Of a stretch of DNA of 64,000 nucleotides, positions 36,171 through 48,600 are shown one piece after another. The notes below the pieces were generated by a model. That model was not told where the DNA came from. It saw only the letters and a program-made list of their open reading frames with translations, and ran no database searches. The DNA is from Echinometra lucunter (taxonomy: Eukaryota; Echinodermata; Echinoidea; Camarodonta; Echinometridae). The stretch is taken from contig CM057154.1 in NCBI GenBank assembly GCA_029962745.1, forward strand, positions 23,805,776-23,869,775, written 5' to 3'. Numbering within the stretch: the stretch's first letter is position 1; every line of letters starts with the position of its first letter. Both the position numbers and the translations under genes were made by a program.

Positions 36171-37290
36171 TTAATTTATGTACTCTCAAGACATACACAG
36201 TCAAGCCACTACCTCTTGCCTACTGCCTCCTTAACTATGTTTATTATGAGAAGCAGATATGTATTGTATGTAGCTGACATGATGATAGACCTGGAAGCTC
36301 GACTGCTGCCTCAGCATTCTTCCAGTATTTGCAGTAAAGGTGAATTCATAAACTCTTTGATTTGATATACGCACTAGAATTGCATAGTGATATGCATCTC
36401 TTGGCAAACATATTCACTAGAAAAAATAAAGATTGTTGCTTTGATGCCCTCTTGTTATGAGAATTATTTAATGCAGTGAAAAGCGTTGGTGGAAAAAAGA
36501 GAATGTGTACGGAAATAAAGAGAAATGTAAAGTTAACTGTTTTCTTATACAATGTGTATCATAAATTTTAATGTAATTCTAAGCACCAGTTAAGATATAC
36601 ACCTGCAAGACCAATGTAATTGTCCCATAAGTTAACAAGAACATTAGGGATATCACCAAACCTAAAGAAAGATAACATTCAAGAAGTTGATAGTCTGACT
36701 ATAGTTTATCAGCATTACATGCTCACCACTCACTAGGATAAGTTGTGAACCCTCAACCTTTCACATAAGAGTCAAATGACTGAAGAAGTACTCCAAAGTG
36801 ATCCTACAAGATATAAATTTATCAATAATCTTATTGTATCATTCAGTGAACTGAAGTGAACATTAATTTTGCTTTTCTGGGGGGGGGGGGGAGGGGGGGG
36901 AGGGGGGAGGGGGGGGGTTGGTCATGACTGCAAAATTTAGTGTTCACTGTTCAACAAATAAATTGATGGAGTATCCAAAAACATTGTCCTGTATTTCATT
37001 AATTCATTTCAACACAACACAAGAACTAAAGCCACGTCAACCAAAGGAAAATTTAGGCCAGAATACATAGTCCTCCGTCAAACTTCCTTTCTTCAATTTG
37101 AGCTTCAAAGAAAAGTAGTGCCAGGTTTAAATTCCAGTGGAGTGCAGACCACTGCCTCTGAAGAAATTACTCTAAGAATCTGCTCAAAGAACTAGTTGCT
37201 CAAATAACTAGTGATTTTGTAACTATATTCACTGAAGACATATTGAGGTTATTCATCTTTACATCACAGAGGATATATCTGAATTAACAC
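36171..37290. other. Intergenic stretch with G-rich tract
   Basis: This holds the probable 3' flank of the RT fragment and a G-rich low-complexity run (36881-36918). No gene is recognised. Confidence 0.4.
36881..36918. repeat. G-rich tract with single A interruptions
   Basis: About 38 bp of G-runs separated by single A residues, capable of forming G-quadruplexes. Confidence 0.8.
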
Positions 37291-37497
37291 GGGGGTGTTT
37301 CACAAAGAGTTAAGTTAGTCACACTTAAATTCCTAGTTGTGTGCTGTATTTTATGCATCATCGCATTGGTCAGATCATGCTCGGGGAAAGCGTGCTATTG
37401 GGAAGTCTATCAATGAGATTACACGTAAAATATTGGATGCGTACTGGCACTTACGCATGACTGTAAGTCCAACTTAACTCTTAGTGAAACACCCCCC
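37291..37497. mobile_element. Palindromic MITE, GGGGGTGTTTCAC ends
   Basis: A 207-bp element with left end GGGGGTGTTTCACAAAGAGT continuing TAAGTTAGTC; the right end reads outward GGGGGGTGTTTCACTAAGAG. No coding capacity. Confidence 0.75.
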
Positions 37498-37715
37498 AGG
37501 AGAGGTAGTGAAAAAAAACTCTGCACTTGCCACATCTTTCCATATAACATACATTAATGTTCACGTTTAGTACATGTAAAAGGCTTGATTTCATGGAGAA
37601 ACAGGGCATCCATCTGTGGATGGGTGTACTGAGTGCAGTAACTTTATAGTCTCATCATCCAAATAAAAACAAAATTGGCACATCAATCTCAGGCTCTTGC
37701 ATAGTAGTTGTTACT

Positions 37716-38020
37716 ACTACATGTACTACTAATAATATACAGTTCTTGTATAGCGCATATCACGTTATGATATAACGTCTCTATGCGTTTCCAAAGGACT
37801 TGGATATTATTACCCAAGCTTTAGCCCGGCAGCCTTTTACAGCGCGCAAGCATTTCTAGGAATGAATTCCTGCCAGGTACCCATTCACCTCACCCGGGTT
37901 GAGTGCAGCACGATGTGGATGAATTTCTTGCTGAAGGAAATTAACGCCATGGCTGGGATTCGAACCCACGACCCTCTGATTGAAAGACGATAGTCAGAAC
38001 CACCAGACCACGACACTTCT
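37716..38020 (-). repeat. tRNA-derived SINE
   Basis: On the - strand the head reads GTGTCGTGGTCTGGTGGTTC (A box) and, about 50 nt later, GGGTTCGAATCCC (B box, 37955-37967). A body containing TTCCTTCAGCAAGAAATTC and CTGCACTCAACCCGGGTGAG follows, then a TATTATTAGTAGTA tail near 37730. Internal pol III promoter boxes plus a long unrelated body and simple tail define a SINE rather than a tRNA gene. Confidence 0.85.
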
Positions 38021-38085
38021 ACTATTACGCCTATGAAGCACACTGAGCAAATGTAATGGACATTTAGCTTTACTCGTAGCTGATA

Positions 38086-38700
38086 CATACCTGCCAACCC
38101 TGCAAGTCAAGAAATAGGGACAAATGATTAAGAAACTGTCAACAATAGGAACAATCCTGAATTTCCAATGCATGAAAGATTTTTTACAAAATAGGGACAA
38201 AAGGGTCGTCAAGTGTGAAAATTGCTCTTTCCTTTTCCTCAAAATAGGGACTGTCCCTATTAACCCATAGAGGTACAGTGTCTCCTTTAGGAGACGCTTT
38301 TACAGTATCTGCTGGTCCAGAATGCTGGGCAGTACATATCATACATGAGCAGAAAGAGAAAAATTCATTGAAAATTTTGAGACCATTCCCAATGCCATAT
38401 GGTGTAGCATTCTCGAATTATAGCAGTTTAATTGTAACTAATCATTAAAATCTTTAAATTGGCAATGCAGTAAAAAATATATAATCACTATTTCTGTGTT
38501 CAAATTGGCAATTTCTAATTAATATTTTGCAATTATAATTCATTTTGGTTCATGTTTTATCCATATTTATTTTTTTCAAACTATGTAAGCTCAGAAAAAA
38601 AATCATTGTTGTTGCCAATTTGAGGAATGAAGATGATTAATTTAGACCTCAAGAAAGCTCTGTACTGCTATGGGTTAAATAGGGACAGTTGGCAGGTATG
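38086..38700. mobile_element. MITE with CATACCTGCCAAC ends, interrupted by another element
   Basis: CATACCTGCCAAC at 38086 is matched by GTTGGCAGGTATG ending at 38700. Repeated AATAGGGAC words lie inside. It is split by the TTAA element at 38264-38674, leaving about 200 bp of its own sequence. No target duplication is clear. Confidence 0.65.
38264..38674. mobile_element. TTAA-flanked piggyBac-like MITE with CCC ends, nested
   Basis: A 411-bp element bordered by TTAA (38260-38263, 38675-38678). Ends are CCCATAGAGGTAC and GTACTGCTATGGG. TTAA followed by CCC is the classic piggyBac end. It is inserted inside the CATACCTGCC-ended element. Confidence 0.8.
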
Positions 38701-39037
38701 CTTATAGCTATTACTTCAAAAAGAGAATTGATGAAAATATATAATTAGAATAATCACATGCTGTTGAACCAGCTACACTCTTTCTATTCTTATACATAAC
38801 AGATCATTTCACATCTATAATTTCAGTATCAAATTACATATCAGTGTTACGATTCTTTCATAATTAAAGAAAAAGACCAGGAAAAAGGAAGATCACTGGG
38901 CATAATGAATGATGATGGAAATTCATCACATATTTTCACCAAGTTTGAGCAATAAAGGAGCTAGAGTGTAAAATGCATTTATTACACTAAAACCGATAGG
39001 ACTATAGAGACAAATGTAACAAAGACCAGTTTCTTAA

Positions 39038-39382
39038 AGGTAGTAGCCCACATTTGTAAAGTGGCACCCAATCTGCACAAAAGTTTTACTTTAGATTGCT
39101 TTAAGCCATAGAAAAACACTTGGAAAGTTTTAGATCCCAGTACATTCCTGTTTAGGATTGAGAAGGAACTATTCAACACATATTTTCTTTTATTTTCTCT
39201 GTTTCGTAAAGGCGTCTTCCTGACGCTTTAAGAGTAAAACCATTCATTTTTTATTTATTCTTATTCTTCTGTAAATTTGATAACATAGATAGTTTTACAT
39301 AAATATCTGTCATATAAAATTGAAATTGGCTTATTTCTCTTTAAATTCTGAAACAATGTTGTGGAAACGTGGTCTACTACCT
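39038..39382. mobile_element. TTAA-flanked MITE family C, copy 2
   Basis: A 345-bp element flanked by TTAA (39034-39037, 39383-39386) with ends AGGTAGTAGCCCACATTTG and GTGGTCTACTACCT. It is highly similar to 3183-3528 in the same orientation. Confidence 0.88.
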
Positions 39383-39663
39383 TTAATGCATCAAAAATTA
39401 TGTTCCTTTATCAGACAATGTGTTATTTCATCACCTTTTCAAAAACAAGTTGTTCCAATTAAAAGAAAAAAACCCAGTGACAAAAGCTGCCCTAATAATC
39501 TTTTATATCTTTAAAGGTATCACAAATATGAGAAGAAAACTTTGAGCACAAAAATTGTTGCAAGGTATTACTATGTACAGTTTATTACCCATAACTCATC
39601 CGACAGTTGTATAAAATGGGAAGCAAAATCATTTAAATGATTCGTTATTAACATGATCTAAGA

Positions 39664-40108
39664 ATGCGCTTCTCAACCGGTGGTCTGCTGCCCACTGGTG
39701 GGCCGCGAGGTCAGCCAAAAATATTTTGAAAATTAGAATTAATAACGTATTATGTCTGGTGTTACGTGACATAGCTTGAATCCAGCTTTATAATTTACCA
39801 TTAAATCAAATTGAATTGAATTGAATCTATGAAAATAAAATCGACAGTTGGGATTATCATCAAAGCAATGTGATGTGTTGAAATTTCTTCGCAGATTTCT
39901 GTACAAAATTGGGGAGGGGTGCAGGTATTGTGGTCCAGATAATCAGGTTTTATTTTCTGTTGTCATGTTCTATTGTCTTTCTCATTAAGATTCTATGAGG
40001 TGGGCCTGAAAAAAATTTGAAGGTGGGCCTCGAAAGAATGAAGGCGGGCCTCGAAAAATTTGTAAGAGCCAAAGTGGGCCTCGAGGTAAAAAAGGTTGAG
40101 AAGCACTG
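39664..40108. mobile_element. hAT-like MITE with 8-bp target duplication
   Basis: A 445-bp element. ATCTAAGA occurs exactly at 39656-39663 and 40109-40116. The right terminus reads outward CAGTGCTTCTCAACC; the left terminus is a mutated version (ATGCGCTTCTCAACC). Repeats of GTGGGCC(TC) lie near the right end. TIRs and 8-bp duplication fit hAT. It lies 17 bp past the TSD from the SDR stop codon, so SDR transcripts must enter it. Confidence 0.85.
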
Positions 40109-40132
40109 ATCTAAGAGACAGGAAAGAGTTCT

Positions 40133-42614
40133 CTAATTCTGCACAGGTGTGATCAGAAGATGGCGCCCTCCGTCGATAGTGATGGTTTCTCCTGTGGTAA
40201 AAGACGAGTCGCTGGATGCCAGGAATGCAATGACCCTGGCTACCTCGTCTACCGTACCGGTCCTTCGCATAGCATGGGTCGTCTTCGAATGCTCCATAAA
40301 CTACAGAAATCAGAAAAAAGAAAAATGAACGTATAGCACACCAACATGAATGTCACTGGTGATTTGAAGAGAACAGGGGCAATACCAGAAATTTTGAATA
40401 AGGGATGTAGTTAGACTTGTGTATTCCCCAACAGATGTTCACTTTTTGTTCCAATTAATCAGAAATTTATATGAACAAAATAAAATATTTGAGGTTTGCC
40501 TCCAGACTATAAAAATGTCGAATTTGCCTGGCAAAGTTCAGAAAACTTCTCCAAAGTGCGATTCAACATAACAAAAAAAAACCTTGAAATAACATAGCCC
40601 ACTAGTGCACTAGCCCAGTGGCTTACCAAATGGTGGAAAAAAATGCTATGTGGTCATTGTACTGCCAAAAAGAACACAAGTGGTCATTTCAAGTGCTTTA
40701 CATTTGGGGTAAAATGCATGTATGTGAAAAATTGCCAAAGCAAGCTTTACTATCCCTGTCTCTACTCTTATTGGGGAAAATTAAATCCTTTGTATTTTCC
40801 TCCTAAAATTCCTCTCAAACTTGGCATGGGCAACAAGTATTCTATGTACTGACAGAATCCTGCATTACATAAAGAGGAACATTTACCCAACAAAACAAGC
40901 CATTAACTCACTGTTAAAAGTAGTAGCCCACATTTGCAAGTGGCACCCAATCCGCACAAAAGTTTTACTTTAGATCAAGTTGCCTTAAGCCACAGAAAAA
41001 CACCGGCTGTAAATTTTTAGACCCCAGTACATTCTCGTTTAGGATTGAGAAGGAAATATTCAACACAAATTTTATTTTCTTTGTTTGTAAAGGCATCTTC
41101 CTGATGCTTTAAGAGTAAAAACCATTCATTTTTCACTTATTCTTATTCTTCTGTAAATTTGATAACATAAATAGTTTTACATAAATATCTGTCATTTAAA
41201 CTTGAAATTTGCTTATTTCTCATCAAATTCTGAAACATTATTTTGCAGATGTGGTCTACTTTCTTTAAGCAGGGAATGGGCAAACACACGCCTAGTAATT
41301 CTCGCATTTCACAATCCTTGCACTCTCATCTGGTTCAGCTGCAACAGTCACTCTAGGAGATGGGCCGACAACAGTACCATCAAAACCTTGCAATAGTAGC
41401 CTTTTCAGCTCCTATTCAAAGTGATTACAGACTTCTCACACTTCATAATTTCCCTGGGCTCTCACTGCTACTTCTACGAACTCATCCTTCTTCCCTGCAC
41501 TTGGGATTCCTTGGTCAGTTAAATATTTCTTCAATTGGCCGACTCTCACTTGCGGCGTCTGTCAACTTGGAAATAGTTGTTGAACCAAGAATAGGGAAAT
41601 AGGCCTCTCATGGTACGGACGTTGGTGGTACATGCATGCCATTGTGAAACACAAGAAGTGTTCACATGAAATGAGTTCCTACCAGAGACATATAATAAAT
41701 TTACTAGACGAAAAGCAGCACGGTCGGATATCATTACGCGAATAGCATTAGGCCCCGCCTCTTTTGGATCATTTGAAGGTCGACCTAAGCACCCGTTTCT
41801 GTTGCATTATTCAAATCTACTGCGTGTATGGCACGTATCACTATTATTATGATACTTTGATTTAATGCGCATTTGTTGCGCATTTGTTGTGCATTGATTG
41901 TATATCATTGCGCATGTTTTTAGCTGATGGGCGTAATGTTTTAAAACATGCGAAAACGCACGTGACTCCTTGGAATAATCTTACAAAATGAACGATGCAT
42001 TTTTGCTCATAAATATTGATGGGTGCTTAGGTCGGCCTTCTAATGGATCTGGACAAAATGGTGGAGCTTTAGGGGCCTGGTTCCTACTCACCTGTGCATA
42101 TCTCTCTTCTGACATTCCTCCTCTCTTGTGGATCTGAGTTTTAATTACACCAGGGCTACAAGACAACAAATATTCACATTTCACTAAATGATAATGAAGA
42201 AATATAAAACCTTGAACATTATCACACTGATCATGGGTAATAATTCTTATTGTTGAAAGTTTTTCCAAAAGGAATAATCATTCAAAACTCTTTCCTTGAA
42301 AAGTGTTTCTAGTAATTTTGTAAAGTACTCTTTTGTTTGGAAATTTGTAGGATCTGGATGGTCATCACAGGTATAAAATTATGATTGAATTTATATACCT
42401 ACAGGAGAATCTCTCTTTGAGAATGATATTGTAAATTCTACCTGTATACTAGAAACTAGAAATACTCATAATGATAATTACAATAATAAAAACAACAATA
42501 GCAATACTGATACAAAATGATAGATAGGTAGGGTAGATAGACAAATACATGGGGAGCTATATATGCACAAAGCTAGGTAGGTAGACATTTGCTCTTTGTG
42601 TTCAATAAAAAGAA

Positions 42615-42660
<46 letters not shown>

Positions 42661-44364
42661 ATAGATACATCAAAATGAAAATCTGTACTGATACTCACAT
42701 ACATGTAGACAAGAAAGTAGGTAGATATATTATGGGAAGACAGTTTTTTCATTTAAAGACGAATAAATATCTAAGTAGATAAAACTGTTGTTATAGTATA
42801 GACGAGTAGATTAAATAAATAGACAAGTATACAGCTAGACAAATATGTGAACTTGCAAAGAAATATTTTAGATCTGTAACTCACTTCACTGCATTGACCC
42901 TGACTCCATGAGGGGCTAATTCTGTTGAATGGAAAGAAATTAAAGTATATATGAAGTTATTTCACTCTCAAATGCCGAACATTTATTAGGTATTCCAATT
43001 CCACTTCTACAAATAAAGTGATGCCAACTGTTCACTTATTTTGAAGTATTCTGTACTGGTTTTTTTAAAGGAAAAATATGGCAGGTTTCCAGCAAAATAC
43101 GGTTTTTCCTGAACTTTAGTTACAGTACACTTCTATGACTGTAAAACAGGATTTACCATTACTCCTTTTCCACTCATAATACTTCTTTTCATACAGTAAA
43201 ACTAGATAAAAGGTTGGCATTTCTGCAAATGCTACATCTTTTCAAATGTATATAAGCATTCAAGGTGGAATAAACTCAATCATAGAATTTCATACTAGGC
43301 TAGTGACTTCTATCATTAATTAAAGATTTTTAGCAGACTTGTACATAGCTGAAATTTGATGTTATCAAACTGTCTGTTCAGTTCCAGTTGGGCAATTCCA
43401 CATGGGAAGCACAAAATCAGCTAATTTCAGATTTATAGTAAAAACAATCACTTTGATAGTCCTGAAGAGCCAAATCCTTAAATCAAAAGAAGGTTTAAAA
43501 AAAGAAGAAAAAAAAAGAAAGAAAAAGAATTCCACCACCGTAATCAGTACTGGTATAATGCATATTTTATTTTACATGATATTTTGTGCCATTTGAAAGT
43601 GACAGGATTTTTTGGTACTCGTTATTCCGTTACTGAGGTACATACAGCAAAATATCATGAATGTAAGTAGAAAATTGTTGGAATGAAAAAGTTTGGTTGA
43701 AAGAATGAGCATATTTGCAGAGTAGTGAACGGTGAAAAGGGGGCTGAGTACAAAATTAGCAAACAAAATTCAAACATGTGAGCTTTAAATCTCTGATTTG
43801 TCATTCCATGATTGTGGAATTGCCCAGTTACTAATGATGATTGATGATTTTCAAGATAATGTGGGTTCAAAAATTTTGGCCAGCAAGTCTTTACAAAAAA
43901 AGCTTTCAAGTAAACAAACCAGAATAATTACACATTAAATAATCTGTAAGAGGTTTCTGGTCAAAAATGACCTGCCTTGTCTTTGTTACAAAAGGGCCCT
44001 GTAACATAAAGAGATACAATCAATCTTACAATCAATTGTAACTCTTTAGTACATGGTTTGCCATAGACTTACAACTCAGATCAATCGTAAGATTGATTGT
44101 ATTTTTTATGCACAGGGCCCTGAATAGACAACCTGTATAAACATACCTTCAGCTGCGCATCTAGTCATGTGATCCAATGCCGTCTTAGACATGCAATATG
44201 TTAATACTCCACACATCTAATGTTGAGAAAGATTGATAAAGAGAAAATGGGAAAGAAAGAAGAAGAAAGAAAGAGAAAGACATGGAGTGAGACAGACACA
44301 CAGAGCATACAGGTGGGAAAGAAAACAAATAATGAGAGAAAAAGAAGGAAAATGAAGAAAAATG

Positions 44365-44402
<38 letters not shown>

Positions 44403-45318
44403 AGGACAGCCAAAAAGATAATTATTGGGATCTTTATCATAACTGGGCAGTAAAAACATATTTCTTGCCAGTTTCCTGTAGACTTACAATTGATTTCAAA
44501 ATTTGACTATAAATCACAAATGTGAATAAGTGGACTTGTTTAAGATGGGCAGGTTCCTTTCAATCAAAACAAATTTCATGTATCGGTAAGCATTTAACAG
44601 CAACCAGCTTCCTATATGAAATTATGAAAAGTGGAAAGGTAATACATGTAGGTAGGTTTTCTTGTGAAATAAACCATTCCAATGGATATGATTTATATCA
44701 CAATTCAGATAGCAGAAATCGTGATGTTCAGCTCTAAATCACTTTCCTTCAATACATCTGAAAGTTCAGATAACTTTGTTTTTCTACTTAAATATACACA
44801 AGAGTTATTACTTCCACATAATGTGTACAAACTGTATTTTAAAGCAAATTGGGGGATGAATATAAGAGTATTAAAGTAAAAAATGTTTTATGTCACGGAT
44901 GCACTTACAGCTCTGACACCATTCACACTGGATACATTCACAATAGAGCCTGTGAACAAGAACAAATGAAATGTATAGATAAGAATAATAATGGAACTAT
45001 AAAAACAATAATTGTATATGACCATGGTCTCATGAGATCCTAATGATGTGCATGTACAGTATGCAAAAGCACTGCTGTAATGTATATACCAGGAGTAGCC
45101 TTGACAGGCAATGCTACTTGCTACTCCCTCTTATCCATGTCAAATTAGTGACGACATTTTACTCGTGTCTTTTAAGTTTTTTTTTTCTTAAATTCATCTT
45201 GTTGTTGCTATTTTGTTTCTTCGGAGTGGGGGATGCTTGGTTGTTGGTATAATTTATCTCTTTGTAACAGCCTTGTACTAAACAAGATATTGAAAAAAAG
45301 TCTACTACTACTCTGCTG

Positions 45319-45356
<38 letters not shown>

Positions 45357-45357
45357 G

Positions 45358-45392
<35 letters not shown>

Positions 45393-45546
45393 GCTACTAC
45401 TACTACTACTACTACTACTGCTACTACTACTACTGCTACTACTACTACTACAGCTACTACTACTACTACTGCTACTGCTACTACTACTACTACTGCTGCT
45501 GCTACTACTACTACTGCTACTACTACTACTACTACTACTGCTACTG

Positions 45547-45622
<76 letters not shown>

Positions 45623-48600
45623 TTCTACTATTATTGCATGTACAGTTAAACAAAGCACATAAAAGAATATGAAGAAAGAATGATTTAAGCCAGAGCAAAC
45701 TGGCGCCCTCGTTTGAGATTTTGAAATAGCGCTATCTCAGTCCTGAAGTACTGATTCTGTCCCGTTTTTTCTCCCAGCATGCACCAATCTGATCGACGCA
45801 AGCTTTATTTTTGAGACACATCTGTAAAAATGTATATGCATTCAGACTAAGGCAGTTCACTAGAAGCCAAAAAGAGCGTAACGTTTCTAAGACAGTCTCT
45901 GGTTGCGAGTAGCCGCAAGTTGGCGCTGTTGTAAATGCATCATTTCAGAGCTATATAAGCACCAGTTCACTGTGGCTTTAAGGGCAGAAAGACATAGCAG
46001 AATGGCTCCTAGGAGGTCTCATTGATCCCAGTGATTAATTTTAAGACAGACATGCTGATCTGAAGTTATCATTGCTTTGATGTCTGACTGGGAATCGATG
46101 GGATCCAATACTCACCTTTTGCCTTTATTAGGTATGGTGTGATGAGTTGAGTGAGCTGGAGGGGTGCTCTCACATTCACTGCAAAAGTCTTATCAAAGTT
46201 CCCTAAAACACTGTCAGTCTCAATCGTATCTGGTGCAACAATTCCTGCATTATTGACCTGCAAGTGCACAAAACATTCAGAGGTGCAAGTGAATATAATG
46301 ATATTGTTAGACATATACAGACAAAGTTTTGATGTTCCTGATAATAACAATAAAGACAAAATAACAAAATTATAATTCGGTTTTATTTATGAAGGATAGG
46401 AAAATTAGTATTACTACTGCTCTTCCTGCAAGCCCTGCAATTACTATATGCCAGGTGCCAATTTAGTACACCTGGGTCGAGAGGGATTTGTGAGCAAAAC
46501 ACCTTGTTGCAGGATGTAAACACCAGGAGAATACTGAACTCGGGACTGCACATATGAGAGGCAAGAGCCTTGACCACTAGACCACTGTGCTCCCCACTGT
46601 CATGTCATGTAATATCAAGATGACAAAAGGCAAACTTCCTTTGTGCTTTGCATAAAATTCATGTCATAGAAGCAAAGATATTATATAGTTCACAATGTGT
46701 TCCATAACTGTAACATTTATCTACAAAAAAACAATGTTCCATTGGGAAAAAATGGGGCAGTGCCGCAGTGGGATGACTGACTTTACATATTTCACATTAA
46801 TTGATATCTATTAACCCTGAACAATCCAACTTAGTTTAAGGGCCGAGAAATATTACAATCATTCCTGCAAAACTGCAACAATCATACCAGTTTTGATTAA
46901 ATGAGAATACAATCTGAAGTAGTGCATATTATTTTTTTTTTTTTTACTTTTATGTGAGATGCATGATGACACAAGATGGAAATGAAGAAAAAATTAAAGG
47001 TGGCATGTAACAAAACTTACCAACACATCAACTTGATTGAATTTCTGGATAGTTTGTTCGGCAGTTTTCTTCACATCAGCTTCCATTTCAAAGTTAGCTT
47101 GGATCATCAGAATCTATGCAAATATTAGAAAAATGTGAGGTAACAAAAAGAAAAAGTATATGTCATTCATACGTGAACAAGATTAAACATTTACCTCAAA
47201 GAGCTGCATGTATACTGAAGGGAATTTCTAAAAAGGAGACTTATGATTGAACCTACCTGATCTTTATCAAGTCCTCTGCTAACACATTCATCAGAGACTG
47301 CCTGTAGAGCATCCATGTTCCGTCCTGTTAAGGCTAGTCGACATCCTAGTGCGGCAAAGTATCGTGCCGTCTCTGCTCCAATGCCTGAGCTGGCTCCTAA
47401 AAAATTTGTAAAAAACATGCTCATTCATATGTGACAGATTTACATTGTGACAGGCATATGGTTCGCCATGCCGGCTGACACAGCAATCTTGTCATCAGGA
47501 TGCCCCCTTGCCTGGCCTATCGAGCTCCCCGTCCGTCTGGTCAAAGTACATGACCGAACAATCAATCATCCCTATGAGTTCACTCAACGGCAATCATTGT
47601 CTCTCTCTCAAGCTCATTATAAGGCAATCAGGCTGGGATTCAACCTGTTAACATTTATCGGAAAATTCGTTTAATCATTACCTTAATCGACACTTGGCAA
47701 TCTCACAGTGAACGGAGTGTAGCCCTAAACCGATCTCAGTGAGAATGTTCTGGGTATGAGGGGCAGATATAATGCAAAGACTAGGCTGTTGCACTCAATC
47801 CTAATACATAGCAATTGAATCCCCATACTTATCATAGATCATGCATGTGTGATCCTGGCAAAATGAATATTTTTGTGGAAATTTGGACCCCCCTATTTTT
47901 TCTTTTATAATCACTAATTATATATTTATTTACTCTCACATAAACACTGTTCATTTCATATGGAGTATAGTCTTGATACAGATGTAGGTAAAGACAGTCT
48001 ATATATCAGAACATTACATAACAGTGGGAGGCTTTTGCCCCTTCCCAGCTGAGAAGACACACCCCCACCTATGGAATGGTAAAGTCTAGAAATTTTGGGG
48101 TTTGACTGGTGCATCAGGCGCCATGTGCCATTCTACTTTTGACATCATCACCACCACTCCACATCACTTGTCTCTCCTTGTGTTTTATTACAGGTAAGAT
48201 AAAATTGATTTCTACTTTGTGATATCCTGATATTTGTATGAAATAAGTTTAATCTATTATTCACATGCTGGTATTTTGAAATAACACAGTATAATCGACA
48301 AGATGTATTTTGAGAGATTATATGTTAGAGTTGGTTGAGCATTCCAGTTGACATGGTTGATACTTCATTTACTTTGAAAGACATGACAGATGTAACTAAA
48401 TTTGTACCTTATGCTTTTCTTATTCAAACTGTGACGTTACTGTTAAATCAGAGTAACGTAGAATGTTATTGTTTATAAATTCATAGTTGAAATGAAAAGA
48501 TTTAATGATTTGAGTAGTGAGAGAGCTGAAATTGTACATGTATATACATGTACTTATCAAGAGAAAGTGGATTATGATCACAGTGTGAAAGGGATCCCGT

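Noticed and set aside
37950..38020. tRNA gene on the - strand
   Set aside because: A and B boxes are present, but a long non-tRNA body and a simple-repeat tail follow, so it is a SINE.
45159..45698. Long open frames (poly-Ser, poly-Tyr, poly-Val) across the CTA array
   Set aside because: They arise from the trinucleotide repeat in every phase and have no independent coding signal.
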